Source: Haloarcula rara
Lineage (GTDB): Archaea; Halobacteriota; Halobacteria; Halobacteriales; Haloarculaceae
Reading direction: 5' to 3'
Length of the DNA stretch: 64,000 nt
Assembly (NCBI RefSeq): GCF_029338235.1
Contig: NZ_CP119785.1
Coordinates: forward strand, 372,001 to 436,000
Under the pieces are notes generated by a model. That model had not been told where the DNA came from. It saw only the letters and a program-made list of their open reading frames with translations, and ran no database searches. Positions 1-8,294 of this stretch are shown in pieces. A program made the translations under genes and the position numbers. The stretch's first letter is position 1. Each line of letters starts with the position of its first letter.

Positions 1-1189
1 CGGGGCGAGCGTGACCGTACTGGCGCCGCCGACGTCGTACCCGCCGGGGAACTTCGAGCGGAGCTGGGAGCGCAGCGAGACCGAGCGCGTGGACGGGGTC
101 GTCGTCCGCCGCCTGTGGTCGTGGCAACCACAGGTCGAGAACCCGGGACTGGCCCGCCGGCTCCCGTACTACCTGCTTTTCGCGCTCCACGCGACCCTCT
201 GGCTCGTCTGGAATCACCGGTCCTACGACGCGGTACTCACGTCCACGCCGCCCATCACGACGGGTATCCCGGGGCTGGCAGCCGCCCTCCTCGGGACCCC
301 GTGGGTGGTCGACGTGCGCGACCTCTGGATAGACAACTCCGTGGCGCTTGGCTACGTCGACGCCGACAGCCCGCTGGTCGGGGCGAGCCGGTGGTTCCAG
401 GGACTCGTCTTGCGGACGGCGGACCGCATCACGGTCACGACCGAGTCACTGGGGACCGCCATCACCGAGAAGTACGGCGACCAGCTGGCCGACCGGATTC
501 GACACGTCCCCAACGGCGTCGACACAGAGATGTTCGCGCCGCGTGCGGAGCGGGGCGAGGGGGCGCAAAGCGAGAGCAAAAGCGACGACGGGGCCCGGCC
601 GGTCATCGTCTACACCGGCAACCTCGGGAGCGCACAGCCCCTGGAGCCGTGTATCCGTGCGATGGACGAGCTGTCCAACGACGACGCGGTCCTCCGGCTC
701 GTCGGGGACGGCGACGAGCGCTCCCGTCTGGAGGCCCTGACCGAGCGCCTCGGCCTCGAGGACCGTGTCGAGTTCGTCGGCCTGGTCGACCGCGAGGCGG
801 TGCCGGCCCACATCAACGACGCCGCCGTCGGGCTGGCGCCGATAAAGGACGCGGCCGAACTGGCCTACGCGATGCCGACAAAGAGCTACGAGTACCTCGC
901 CTGTGCGGTCCCGGTCGTGGTCACCGGTCGCGGCGAAGTGCGTCGGTTCGTCGACGATTCGGGCGGGGGCCGCCACGCCGAGGTCGACCCGGCGGCCATC
1001 GCGGAGGCCCTCGATGCCATGCTCGACTCACCGGAACGCCGCAAACGGCTGGGCGCGGCCGGCCGCGAACACGTGGTCGAACAGTACGACCGCGCTGGTA
1101 TCGCCGACCGGCTCGAGGACCTGCTGTCGAGACTCGTCGGTTCGGACGACGCGGCCCCGCCGCCCAAGCACTCGACTGTCCAGTCTTGA
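1..1189 (+). CDS. Glycosyltransferase family 4, 5'-truncated by window edge
   Basis: GT-B fold glycosyltransferase that should transfer a sugar from a nucleotide-sugar donor in cell-envelope or exopolysaccharide assembly. The reading frame is already open at base 2 (G-A-S before the first GTG). The residues V-T-V-L-A-P-P match the second strand of the N-terminal Rossmann domain, so roughly the first 30 residues lie outside the window. The donor-binding domain is recognisable from VYTGNLGSAQ near residue 200 and the acidic motif region KSYEYLACAVPVVVTG near residue 290. A short acidic, low-complexity insert (GEGAQSESKSDDGAR) lies between the two domains. The exact donor and acceptor cannot be told from sequence. 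Confidence 0.85.
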   Translation, partial: GASVTVLAPPTSYPPGNFERSWERSETERVDGVVVRRLWSWQPQVENPGLARRLPYYLLFALHATLWLVWNHRSYDAVLTSTPPITTGIPGLAAALLGTPWVVDVRDLWIDNSVALGYVDADSPLVGASRWFQGLVLRTADRITVTTESLGTAITEKYGDQLADRIRHVPNGVDTEMFAPRAERGEGAQSESKSDDGARPVIVYTGNLGSAQPLEPCIRAMDELSNDDAVLRLVGDGDERSRLEALTERLGLEDRVEFVGLVDREAVPAHINDAAVGLAPIKDAAELAYAMPTKSYEYLACAVPVVVTGRGEVRRFVDDSGGGRHAEVDPAAIAEALDAMLDSPERRKRLGAAGREHVVEQYDRAGIADRLEDLLSRLVGSDDAAPPPKHSTVQS

Positions 1190-1216
1190 GAGTCCCGCCC
1201 GGCACTGGCGTGGCAG

Positions 1217-1786
1217 TCACTCGATTTTGCCGCTCTTGACGCGTGTGAGGTAGCGCCCGAGGCCCGCTACACCCGGGAATCCGTCGGCGCCCCAAAGGGC
1301 CACGACGAGAACGAGAAGCGCCAGTCGGTCGGGACTCGTCAGCAGGGACGCTACCGGTTCGGCGGCCACCTCCGCGAAGTTCGCCACCACTGGGTCCGCC
1401 CCGTCGTAGTCCGGGAGCGGCAAGAGCGGCCACAGGAGGAAGGTGAGCGAGTCGAACTCGCCGGCCGGGAGCTTCGGGAGGGCGTCGCCGGCGAGGTGGC
1501 TGCCGTAGCCCACGACGAACGCGAGTGCCGGGTCGGCGCGGTCACGCCGACCGGCAACGTAGAGCACGACGGCCGAAACCACCGCGGCGGTGACCACCGA
1601 GTGTGCCAGGCTCCGCCCGGCGGGCAGGACGCCGAAAGCCCACGCCAGCGGTTTGTCGACGAGGTCCGGGAACTGCGTCCCCAGCGCCGCGGCGACAGCC
1701 ACCGCGCCGTCGACCCGACGGGCACGGAGCCGCCACAGGAGCGAGACGAGCAGATAGCCGAATCCGAGATGCGTCCACGGCCACAT
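1217..1786 (-). CDS. YdjM-like (DUF457) membrane protein, putative metal-dependent hydrolase family
   Basis: A protein of 189 aa with about four hydrophobic segments. The pattern MWPWTHLGFGYLL at the N terminus, FPDLVDKP near residue 45, then HS and GYGSHLAGDAL is the His/Asp arrangement of the YdjM/DUF457 family, annotated as membrane-bound metal-dependent hydrolases although the substrate is unknown. The start is placed at the ATG at 1786; the longer frame to 1843 adds 19 residues (MGRPSSSRVDHW...) that do not resemble the family. It is convergent with the preceding glycosyltransferase gene, with 27 bp between the stops. Confidence 0.75.
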   Translation of the reverse strand: MWPWTHLGFGYLLVSLLWRLRARRVDGAVAVAAALGTQFPDLVDKPLAWAFGVLPAGRSLAHSVVTAAVVSAVVLYVAGRRDRADPALAFVVGYGSHLAGDALPKLPAGEFDSLTFLLWPLLPLPDYDGADPVVANFAEVAAEPVASLLTSPDRLALLVLVVALWGADGFPGVAGLGRYLTRVKSGKIE

Positions 1787-2039
1787 CAGCGTCGCTCCTG
1801 GCGATACCCAGTGGTCGACGCGGCTGCTCGATGGACGGCCCATAGCTGCTTGCAGGGCATGGTCTGAGGAAACGACCCGGACGGTTTGTTACGATGTCCG
1901 GAACCGTCCGCCTTGACAGTCCCGCGCCGACTCGAGGGTCGGCACCAGGGCCCGACACAGCGGCCGGCTCGCCCCACAAATGTGGCAGTTAGCAGGTGAT
2001 TACTCATGACCCACCTGAGCAAAGCCCGGGACACAGCAT

Positions 2040-3188
2040 ATGAGTGGATTTACGCATCAGCGGATAGACGAGCGGCCACCCTGTACGAAACTCGGGTTCT
2101 GCCTCACCACGGACCTGACTGGCAACGGCCGCGACGACGTCATCGTCGGCGGGGCCGGCGAGGGGTTCCCCGGTAAGGGTCTCGTCTGGAAAGCCGAACA
2201 GTACGGCGTCCCCACAGGTTCGCTCCGGTCGGCGATAGGTATCGGTGAATCCAACCTCTTCTGGTACGAGAATCCCGGCTTCGAGCGCCACGAGATATCG
2301 TTCACGCCGGCGCTTGACGTCGGCGGTGCCGTCGGCGACATCACCGGGACCGGCGGGCCGAACATCGTGGCCGGCCAGGGAATCAACAACACCGACCTGT
2401 ACTGGTTCGAGCCGGGAGCGGACCCACGGGAGCCCTGGGCGCGCTACCGCATCACCGACCGCTTCGAGAAGTACCACGACGTCACCGTCGCCGACGTCGA
2501 CGACGACGGCGAGCCCGAAGTCGTCGGGCTCTCACAGGAGTCCGAGACCGTCTTCTACTACGACGTCCCGGCCGCGCCACGGCAGACGCCCTGGGGAGAG
2601 GACAACCTCCACGTCGTCGACGAGGGCCGCGAACTGGAGGGCGTCGCTGTCGTCGACATCGACGGCGACGGCCGGACGGAGCTGGTCGCCGGGCCGAACG
2701 TCTACCACCGGGACCCCGACGCCGAGACCGGCTGGCGACGGGAGGCGATCGTCGACGGGTGGGACAACACCCGGGTCGCCGTCGCCGACGTCGACGACGA
2801 CGGCGACCTCGAAGTCGTCCTCTCGGAGGGAGACTCGCCACATCTGGGCACCCACCCCGGACGGGTCGCCTGGTTCGACCCGCCCGACTGGGACCAGCAT
2901 CTCATCGCGGACGGGCTGTTCTGTCCCCACTCGCTCGAGGTCGAGGACTTCACCGGCGACGGCCTGCCGGACATCTACGTCGCGGAGATGGGCCTGGGAA
3001 AGCACAGCGACCCGCGTCACTTCGTCTTCTACAATCGCGGCGGGGAGTTCGAGCGCGAGACGGTCGCGACGGGCATCGAGACCCACGAGGCGAAAGTCGT
3101 CGACCTGACCGGCAGCGGCCGACCGGACGTCGTCGGGAAGTCCTACGGTCCCGACCACCACGTCGACGTCTGGTTCAACAGGTCCTAG
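2040..3188 (+). CDS. FG-GAP/VCBS-type repeat protein (beta-propeller)
   Basis: A protein of 382 aa built of about six to seven repeats centred on Asp-rich loops of the type VADVDDDGEPEVV, VVDIDGDGRTELV, VADVDDDGDLEVV and VEDFTGDGLPDIY. These are calcium-binding FG-GAP/VCBS blades of an integrin-like beta-propeller. No signal peptide, Tat motif or lipobox is visible at the ATG start (MSGFTHQRIDERPP), and there is no membrane segment. This is unusual because most relatives are exported, so it may be cytoplasmic or a longer start may be missed. A binding role is likely, but no ligand can be named. It stands alone, with about 250 bp of non-coding DNA upstream. Confidence 0.8.
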   Translation: MSGFTHQRIDERPPCTKLGFCLTTDLTGNGRDDVIVGGAGEGFPGKGLVWKAEQYGVPTGSLRSAIGIGESNLFWYENPGFERHEISFTPALDVGGAVGDITGTGGPNIVAGQGINNTDLYWFEPGADPREPWARYRITDRFEKYHDVTVADVDDDGEPEVVGLSQESETVFYYDVPAAPRQTPWGEDNLHVVDEGRELEGVAVVDIDGDGRTELVAGPNVYHRDPDAETGWRREAIVDGWDNTRVAVADVDDDGDLEVVLSEGDSPHLGTHPGRVAWFDPPDWDQHLIADGLFCPHSLEVEDFTGDGLPDIYVAEMGLGKHSDPRHFVFYNRGGEFERETVATGIETHEAKVVDLTGSGRPDVVGKSYGPDHHVDVWFNRS

Positions 3189-3288
3189 TAACCGCTTGAG
3201 TGTATTTGGATACCGAACTGTCTGTAGCCCGATTTAAACACTATCTAACAAGGTGTAGGTGTCTGTTCTCTCCACGCAAGTGGTCACT

Positions 3289-3507
3289 ATGGAACCAACG
3301 TCCAACTCACAGCCCCGGGAGTCAACCGGTGTATCAGATAGCGCCGACCCAGACCATATCTGCCGAGTCTGTCACCAGCCGGTTCCCCGGCAGACCGACC
3401 AGCGGCGCGAATCGCTGGTACACCGGGCCTGTCTCGCGGAGCTGCGGTGCGGTGTCACCCTAGGCGGGCCGACAGACGAGCAGATACGCGAGCGGGACAC
3501 CATCTGA
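3289..3507 (+). CDS. Small zinc-finger-like protein
   Basis: A protein of 72 aa with C-R-V-C near residue 27 and H-R-A-C about 20 residues later, a C-x2-C...H-x2-C pattern that could bind one zinc ion. The first 22 residues are polar and probably disordered (TSNSQPRESTGVSD). ATG at 3289 is used; the frame stays open to a GTG at 3259, but that adds an unlikely hydrophobic start. Small proteins of this kind are abundant in haloarchaea and mostly uncharacterised. Its stop is 18 bp from the stop of the convergent UbiA gene. Confidence 0.6.
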   Translation: MEPTSNSQPRESTGVSDSADPDHICRVCHQPVPRQTDQRRESLVHRACLAELRCGVTLGGPTDEQIRERDTI

Positions 3508-3525
3508 ACCGCTCGCGAACGCCCG

Positions 3526-4380
3526 CTACGCCAGCGGCCGGAACCACACCGCGGCCACCAGCACGGCGAGAAAGAGATACGAGCCCCGTATCAACAGCAT
3601 CGTCGCGAGTTCTGCCTCGGCCCGGTAGGCAAGCGCCAGGACGGCGCCGAAGACGACGGCCCCGCCCGCCGCAGTCGGCGGGATCCCGGGCAGCGCTATC
3701 GCGAGCGCGACGACGCCGACCATCGCGAGGGCAAAGAGTCCGAGCGCGAGCTGTCTGGACCGCCGGGGGCCGAGCACGACCGCGACCGTCCGTTTGTCGA
3801 TGGAGCTGTCGTAGTCGAAGTCCGTCTCGTCGTCGATTATCTTGATACCGGTAAGCAACAGCAGGAAGACTGTGGCCAGCCCCAGCACCTGCGGGCCGAA
3901 GTGGGTCGTCTGGGCGTAGTAACCACCCAGCAGGGAAAGTGCAATACCACTGGGGTACCCCATCGTCGCGCCGACGGGGTTGAGGTCCAGTTGCGGGGCG
4001 TGGGTGTAGCCGATGAGCCAGGTCGGCGCCGTCACCAGCGCCGCGACCGGAGAGACGAGCAGCCAGATCCCGGCAGTACAGGCCAGGAATCCGACGGCTG
4101 CGGTGACCAGTGCCCCCCGGCAGCCGCCGACGGTCAGTGGGTGGTCGTCGTCCTCGCCGCGGACGTGGAAGTCGACGTAGCCGTCCTTGACGTGGGCCGT
4201 GTAGACGGCGAAGAACATCGCCAGCGCGTGTAGCCCGGCTACCCGGAGGTCCACGGTGCCGGCGAGGACGGCGCCAAACAGCGATGTCGCCAGCGGCGGC
4301 AACATGAACACCGGGTGGACCTGGGAGGCGAGCGCCTTGCCGGCACCGACGACGCCGGCCTCGTGTCTGGCGACTGCCAT
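3526..4380 (-). CDS. UbiA-family prenyltransferase
   Basis: Integral membrane protein of 284 aa with about eight to nine predicted helices. Two Asp-rich motifs typical of UbiA enzymes are visible: a first region around AHVKDGYVDFHVRGEDDDHP near residue 65 and a second, IIDDETDFDYDSSIDKRT, near residue 185. These bind the Mg-diphosphate of a prenyl donor. Haloarchaea use such enzymes for menaquinone and archaeal lipid synthesis, and paralogues are common, so the acceptor cannot be assigned here. It is monocistronic and its start faces the palindromic element at 4525. Confidence 0.8.
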   Translation of the reverse strand: MAVARHEAGVVGAGKALASQVHPVFMLPPLATSLFGAVLAGTVDLRVAGLHALAMFFAVYTAHVKDGYVDFHVRGEDDDHPLTVGGCRGALVTAAVGFLACTAGIWLLVSPVAALVTAPTWLIGYTHAPQLDLNPVGATMGYPSGIALSLLGGYYAQTTHFGPQVLGLATVFLLLLTGIKIIDDETDFDYDSSIDKRTVAVVLGPRRSRQLALGLFALAMVGVVALAIALPGIPPTAAGGAVVFGAVLALAYRAEAELATMLLIRGSYLFLAVLVAAVWFRPLA

Positions 4381-4524
4381 ACCGGAGCGAGGGACGGGAG
4401 CGTCAAAAAGTCTCGTACGTCGGAGTACCGCGGCGGGCAGCCGGTCGTGCGAACGACTGTGTGCACAGAACTACTGGGTTCGGCGCATCGATGAACGGAG
4501 CGAGTACGAGGCGAGTGCTGTCGT

Positions 4525-4610
4525 CTATAGTAGCAATTGAAACGATTTACACACCGATCACACCGTAGTCGTGCGATCGGGTGTGCATTGATTTTCAATG
4601 GCTACTATAG
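4525..4610. repeat. 86-bp MITE-like imperfect palindrome
   Basis: The ends are perfect inverted repeats (CTATAGTAGC...GCTACTATAG), and complementarity continues through nearly the whole element: the left arm, 4525-4564, matches the reverse complement of 4571-4610 with scattered mismatches (CATTGAAA, CACACC-GATC). The element ends 10 bp before an alternative ATG at 4621. No obvious target duplication flanks it. The shape fits a miniature inverted-repeat element or a degenerate insertion-sequence end, although a large operator is also possible. Confidence 0.6.
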
Positions 4611-4677
4611 TTCAGACGGGATGCCACAGCGGCCGGAGCACTACATTTTTGAATCAGTTACTCGATACCGGAATTAT

Positions 4678-5811
4678 ATGGGCCATCAGTCACCGCTGAA
4701 ATTCGACGGTGACGACGAGAGGACGCTTTTCGACCTCTTCAAATCGCTGTTCCTCCTGTTTCTCGCTCTGGGGACGCTGCGGGTCTTCAACAGGAGTATG
4801 CTCTTCCGGGCCTGGAGCGCTGTCCGGTCGACGCCCGATTCGGTACTGACCGGGACGGCGGTGTACGCAGGGACAGGTCTGGTGATACTCTGTGTGGTAG
4901 TCGTACTGTGGCGAGCGCGACGGCCCGCTGAGCAGCGAGTCCAGCGCGGGACACTCATCCGATACGGTGGTGTGGCGACCGTGAGTCTGGTCGTCGCCGC
5001 GTACCTGCTGCACCGGAATCTGACACTCCCCGTTTTTCCGAGAGAGCTGCTCATCGCAGTGTCGAACGGACTGGTCGTGATGGGACTGTTCGCGGTCCGC
5101 TACACCAGAGCCCGCGACATCGACCTGCCGCTATCGAAGCCAGACCGGACCGGCTGGGCCACGGCCATGGGAACGTCCCTTCTGGCCGCTATCGTCGGGC
5201 TCGGCGGGAGGTACCGCTCCATGCGGACCGTCGAGACAATTCCACAGATGCCGTTCGACAGAGCCGGGATGGGCGGGGTCTGGCCCGTAGAACTCGTGCT
5301 GTCCGGCGTGTTTCTCGGATTCGGCTGGGGGCTGCTGTTTCACGGCGCCGTACAGACGGCGCTTCGTGACCGACTGGGCACCGCCGCCGGCGTCACCGCC
5401 ACTGCGGCACTGTCGGGCTCCCCGCTCGTTGTAAGCAGCGCTCTGGACGTCTCGGTCTGGGAGCTGAACGCGCTCCCGAGGGCGGCATTCTTGACAGCGG
5501 ATAACTTCATGCTGGTGGTGATGACACTCGCGCTCGTTCAGGGAATCTGGTTCCTCTCCCGACAGTTCGGCATCGATTGCACGCCTGTTCTGGCCGTGGT
5601 CGCCGTCGTCCTCGTGGTTGCACTTGTCAGTCTCGCCATCGAAGAGTCCCCGTTCGTCCCGCTGACGGTCAGCTTCGCGTTCGTCGCTGCACTCGCTACC
5701 GTCGGCTATGAACGGTCCGGGTCGGTATGGGTGCCCGTAGCCGCCTATGTCAGTTACCAGATATTCTCGACCATGGAGGCCGTCCGATTTCTGGTAGGGG
5801 TACCAGTCTGA
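4678..5811 (+). CDS. Multi-pass membrane protein, degenerate CPBP-family relative
   Basis: A protein of 377 aa with about nine to ten hydrophobic segments after a polar N terminus (GHQSPLKFDGDDERT). The segment GWGLLFHGAVQTALRDRLG near residue 220 lines up with the first CPBP/CAAX-protease motif (E-E-x3-R followed by a helix and an R-R-L-G-like turn). Here G-W-G-L-L-F-H replaces the catalytic Glu-Glu and Arg, so the family chemistry should be lost. The start at 4678 follows an AT-rich stretch (CATTTTTGAATC) at TATA distance. ATG at 4621 is an alternative, and the frame opening at 4537 begins inside the palindrome and is unlikely. Family membership is a suggestion. Confidence 0.55.
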   Translation: MGHQSPLKFDGDDERTLFDLFKSLFLLFLALGTLRVFNRSMLFRAWSAVRSTPDSVLTGTAVYAGTGLVILCVVVVLWRARRPAEQRVQRGTLIRYGGVATVSLVVAAYLLHRNLTLPVFPRELLIAVSNGLVVMGLFAVRYTRARDIDLPLSKPDRTGWATAMGTSLLAAIVGLGGRYRSMRTVETIPQMPFDRAGMGGVWPVELVLSGVFLGFGWGLLFHGAVQTALRDRLGTAAGVTATAALSGSPLVVSSALDVSVWELNALPRAAFLTADNFMLVVMTLALVQGIWFLSRQFGIDCTPVLAVVAVVLVVALVSLAIEESPFVPLTVSFAFVAALATVGYERSGSVWVPVAAYVSYQIFSTMEAVRFLVGVPV

Positions 5812-5885
5812 GGGGGGTCGGCCACAGCGGCGCAGGGACTGTAGCGCTGGATAGGAGGGCAAAAATCTCGTCCGACGACGGCGCG

Positions 5886-6266
5886 TTACTGCCAGTTGCC
5901 TCGGTCGAGGACGAACGGCGAGATGTGCGAGGCCAGGTCTCGCGCCGCGCGCTCGGTCGGGGTGTGAAGCTCGCCGGAGACGGCGCCAGCCTCACCGCCG
6001 ACCCCCTCCGTCTCGGAAACGGGGTCGGACGCGTCGGGACTGGTCTCGTAGCCGCGCCGCGAGCGGACCCGGTCACGGAGCTGCTGGAGCGTTCGCTGTG
6101 AGAGCTGGACGTCGAGATGCTGGAGGTCGTATCTGACAATGTAGCCGCGGGCGGCCGTCCGGATGGCGATGACCGGCTGGCCGCGGTCGCTACAGCGGTC
6201 CCAGAGACGTTGCTGTTCGGCCGTCGTCGCGTACACCGGCACGTTCGACGGTGCGAGGTGGTCCAT
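5886..6266 (-). CDS. Haloarchaeal hypothetical protein
   Basis: A protein of 126 aa starting MDHLAPSNVPVYATT. The first 75 residues look folded (QQRLWDRCSDRGQPVIAIRT, then YIVRYDLQHLDVQLS), with alternating strands and helices. A middle section of about 25 residues rich in Ser/Glu/Gly is probably disordered, and a short tail ends HISPFVLDRGNWQ. I do not recognise a family. ATG at 6266 is preferred over 6290 or 6326. It sits 69 bp upstream-to-stop from the small membrane-protein gene on the same strand and may share its transcript. Confidence 0.5.
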   Translation of the reverse strand: MDHLAPSNVPVYATTAEQQRLWDRCSDRGQPVIAIRTAARGYIVRYDLQHLDVQLSQRTLQQLRDRVRSRRGYETSPDASDPVSETEGVGGEAGAVSGELHTPTERAARDLASHISPFVLDRGNWQ

Positions 6267-6335
6267 TGGGACAGCTAACGGATGCAGCATTATCCGTGCT
6301 TCGCTCGTCCCAGTGACGGCACGCAAAGACGGTTC

Positions 6336-6632
6336 CTACCGAAGCGTCGTATACGACAATGCAGCGATAGCGACGAACTGCAGGCCCCGCAGTATCAGAA
6401 CGACTTTCTGGACGCCGGGGTCGCCGCTGTAGAAGCTGGCCATCGAGAAAAAGAAGTAGATAGCCATCGCGTTCTCGGCGAGCATGGCGACGGCAAAGAG
6501 GACGAGGCCGCCGACGAGGCCGGTCCCGAAGGTGCTGTAGTTGCGGACCCACACGCCCACGAGCGGGAGCAAGAGGAGCGTGTTCAGGCCCGCGATGACC
6601 ACGGCGGCCGTGATGAGTGTCCCCATCGCCAT
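6336..6632 (-). CDS. Small three-helix membrane protein
   Basis: A protein of 98 aa with three hydrophobic segments at about 5-28, 35-58 and 78-95. The loop after helix two (FFFSMASFYSGDPGVQK) is the only polar part. It lies 43 bp downstream of a winged-helix regulator on the same strand. This regulator plus small membrane protein pairing recurs in haloarchaeal genomes, which suggests co-regulation. No catalytic motif is visible. Confidence 0.6.
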   Translation of the reverse strand: MAMGTLITAAVVIAGLNTLLLLPLVGVWVRNYSTFGTGLVGGLVLFAVAMLAENAMAIYFFFSMASFYSGDPGVQKVVLILRGLQFVAIAALSYTTLR

Positions 6633-6675
6633 CAGTGACCGCCCCCGCGCCGGTCCGTCCTGTCAGTGTGTCCGG

Positions 6676-6954
6676 TCATGTGTCCATCTGCTCCGTGATA
6701 TCCTCGAACGTATCGCGGTACGTGTCGAACCGGTCGGTGAGGAAGTAGAGTTTCGCGTACGATTCCTCGCCCGACTCGACGATGTCGTGGTCCTCGAGTT
6801 GCTCCATATGGTGACGGATTGTCTTGTACCCGACGTCTAGCTCCTCGGCCAGCTCGTTGGCGTTTTTCGGCCGCTCGCTGAGAGCGTCGATGATACGCGC
6901 CCGGTTGGCGCCGCCACGCGTCGCCGTCAGCAGATACCAGAGCGCTTTCTCCAT
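6676..6954 (-). CDS. ArsR-like winged-helix transcriptional regulator
   Basis: A protein of 92 aa with one winged helix-turn-helix domain: ATRGGANRARIIDALSE as helices one and two, ANELAEELDVGYKTIRHHME as the recognition helix region, and DHDIVESGEES as the wing. The last 25 residues are a short helix. The start is the ATG at 6954 (MEKALWYLL); the frame extends to 7089, but those extra residues are unlike the family and would run into the promoter. It probably regulates itself and the membrane protein just downstream. No metal-binding cysteines are present, so it is not a metal sensor of the classic ArsR type. Confidence 0.75.
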   Translation of the reverse strand: MEKALWYLLTATRGGANRARIIDALSERPKNANELAEELDVGYKTIRHHMEQLEDHDIVESGEESYAKLYFLTDRFDTYRDTFEDITEQMDT

Positions 6955-7122
6955 CCTGCTCCTCTCTGTGGTCCCGGTGCCCGTAGTAAATAGTTGGCCC
7001 TCACAATCTCTCTGGTATGTCTCGCGTCGGTCGCTGTCATGGACGGTGACCACGGCTCGTTCGTCCGTGGCGACGCGAGGCGACCACAAAACCCTTCTTC
7101 GAACTCTCTTCCAAATTCGTTC

Positions 7123-8244
7123 CTAGTTCAGTGCAGCGGTCGCATCGGCCATGATATCGATTGCCTCACGGAGCGTCTCGGTGTCCGTGGCATAGGAGAT
7201 GCGGGCGTAGCCAGCACCGTTCTCGCCGAACGCGTCGCCCGGAACGACGACGACGCCCCGGTCGATGACCTCGTCGACCCATCCCTCGGGGACCTTCGGC
7301 ATCGCGTAGAAGGCGCCCTTCGGCGTGGGACACGCAAGCCCCATCTCGTCGAAGCCCGAAAGCAGGATGTCACGGCGCTCCTGGAAGGCCTCACGCATCT
7401 CCGAGACGGGGTCCTGGGGTCCTGTCAGAGCGGCCTCGGCGGCGTACTGTGCGGGTGCGGAGGCACAGGCCTGGGCGTACTGGTGGACCCGGAGCATCCG
7501 CTCTACGCGGTCGGTCGCACCGGTGACCCAGCCCAGCCGCCAGCCGGTCATCGAGTAGGCCTTCGAGCAGGCGTTGACGACGACGACGTTGCCCGACTCG
7601 TCGAACTCCGCGGGCGAGCGGTGCTCGCCCTCGAACACCTGGTGTTCGTACACCTCATCGGAGATACAGAGCACGTCGTGTTCCTCGGCGATGCGGGCGA
7701 ACTCGCGCATATCCTCGGGGGACTGGACGGCCCCGGTCGGGTTGGCCGGCGAGTTCACGACGAACGCCGCGGTGTCGTCGGTGATGGCGTCCTCGACGGC
7801 CTCGGGAGCCATCGTCAGGTCCTCTCGCAGACCGACCGGGTTCGGCGTCCCGCCGGCCAGATGGGTCAAGGCGTCGTAGGAGACGAAACCGGGGTCGGGG
7901 AAGACGACCTCCTGTCCCGCGTCGACGTGGGCCTCCAGCACGATGTGCAGCGCCTCGCTCCCGCCGGAGGTGGCGATGATATCCGCTGGGTCAACGTCGA
8001 GGTCGTTGTCCCGGTCGTGCTTTGCGGCGATGGCCTCGCGGAGTTCACGCGTCCCCTTGTTCGACGTATATGCGTCGACCGCCCCCGACTGGATGGCCTC
8101 GATTGCGGCCTCGCGGGCGTGGTCGGGCGTCGGGAAGTCCGGTTGCCCCAGTCCCAGGTTGATAGCGTCCTCGCCGGCGGCTTCGAACACTTCGCGGATA
8201 CCCGAGATGGAGACGGCTTCGACGCGACTGGAGAATCCTGTCAT
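7123..8244 (-). CDS. PLP-dependent aminotransferase, class I/II (aspartate aminotransferase-like)
   Basis: A protein of 373 aa, normal length for a fold-type I aminotransferase. N-terminal INLGLGQPDFPTP, the substrate-clamp glycines near YTSNKGTRELREA, VVNSPANPTGAV (Asn contacting PLP), DEVYEH (Asp/Tyr contacts) and the Schiff-base lysine in ACSKAYSMTGWRLGW are all present, as is the C-terminal arginine region (ARISYATD). It should interconvert an amino acid and its 2-oxo acid; aspartate, aromatic or branched substrates cannot be distinguished. The ATG at 8244 (MTGFSSRVEAVSISG) fits the family start. It lies 50 bp downstream of the HEAT-repeat gene on the same strand. Confidence 0.85.
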   Translation of the reverse strand: MTGFSSRVEAVSISGIREVFEAAGEDAINLGLGQPDFPTPDHAREAAIEAIQSGAVDAYTSNKGTRELREAIAAKHDRDNDLDVDPADIIATSGGSEALHIVLEAHVDAGQEVVFPDPGFVSYDALTHLAGGTPNPVGLREDLTMAPEAVEDAITDDTAAFVVNSPANPTGAVQSPEDMREFARIAEEHDVLCISDEVYEHQVFEGEHRSPAEFDESGNVVVVNACSKAYSMTGWRLGWVTGATDRVERMLRVHQYAQACASAPAQYAAEAALTGPQDPVSEMREAFQERRDILLSGFDEMGLACPTPKGAFYAMPKVPEGWVDEVIDRGVVVVPGDAFGENGAGYARISYATDTETLREAIDIMADATAALN

Positions 8245-8294
8245 ACTGGTTGGGAGCGGCCCGGGGAGATAATAGTTCAGGAATTCCACGACAC

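Noticed and set aside
115..1239. Long open frame on the plus strand overlapping the first glycosyltransferase
   Set aside because: Arg/Pro/Gly-rich composition typical of an off-frame reading of GC-rich coding DNA; the glycosyltransferase frame has clear family motifs.
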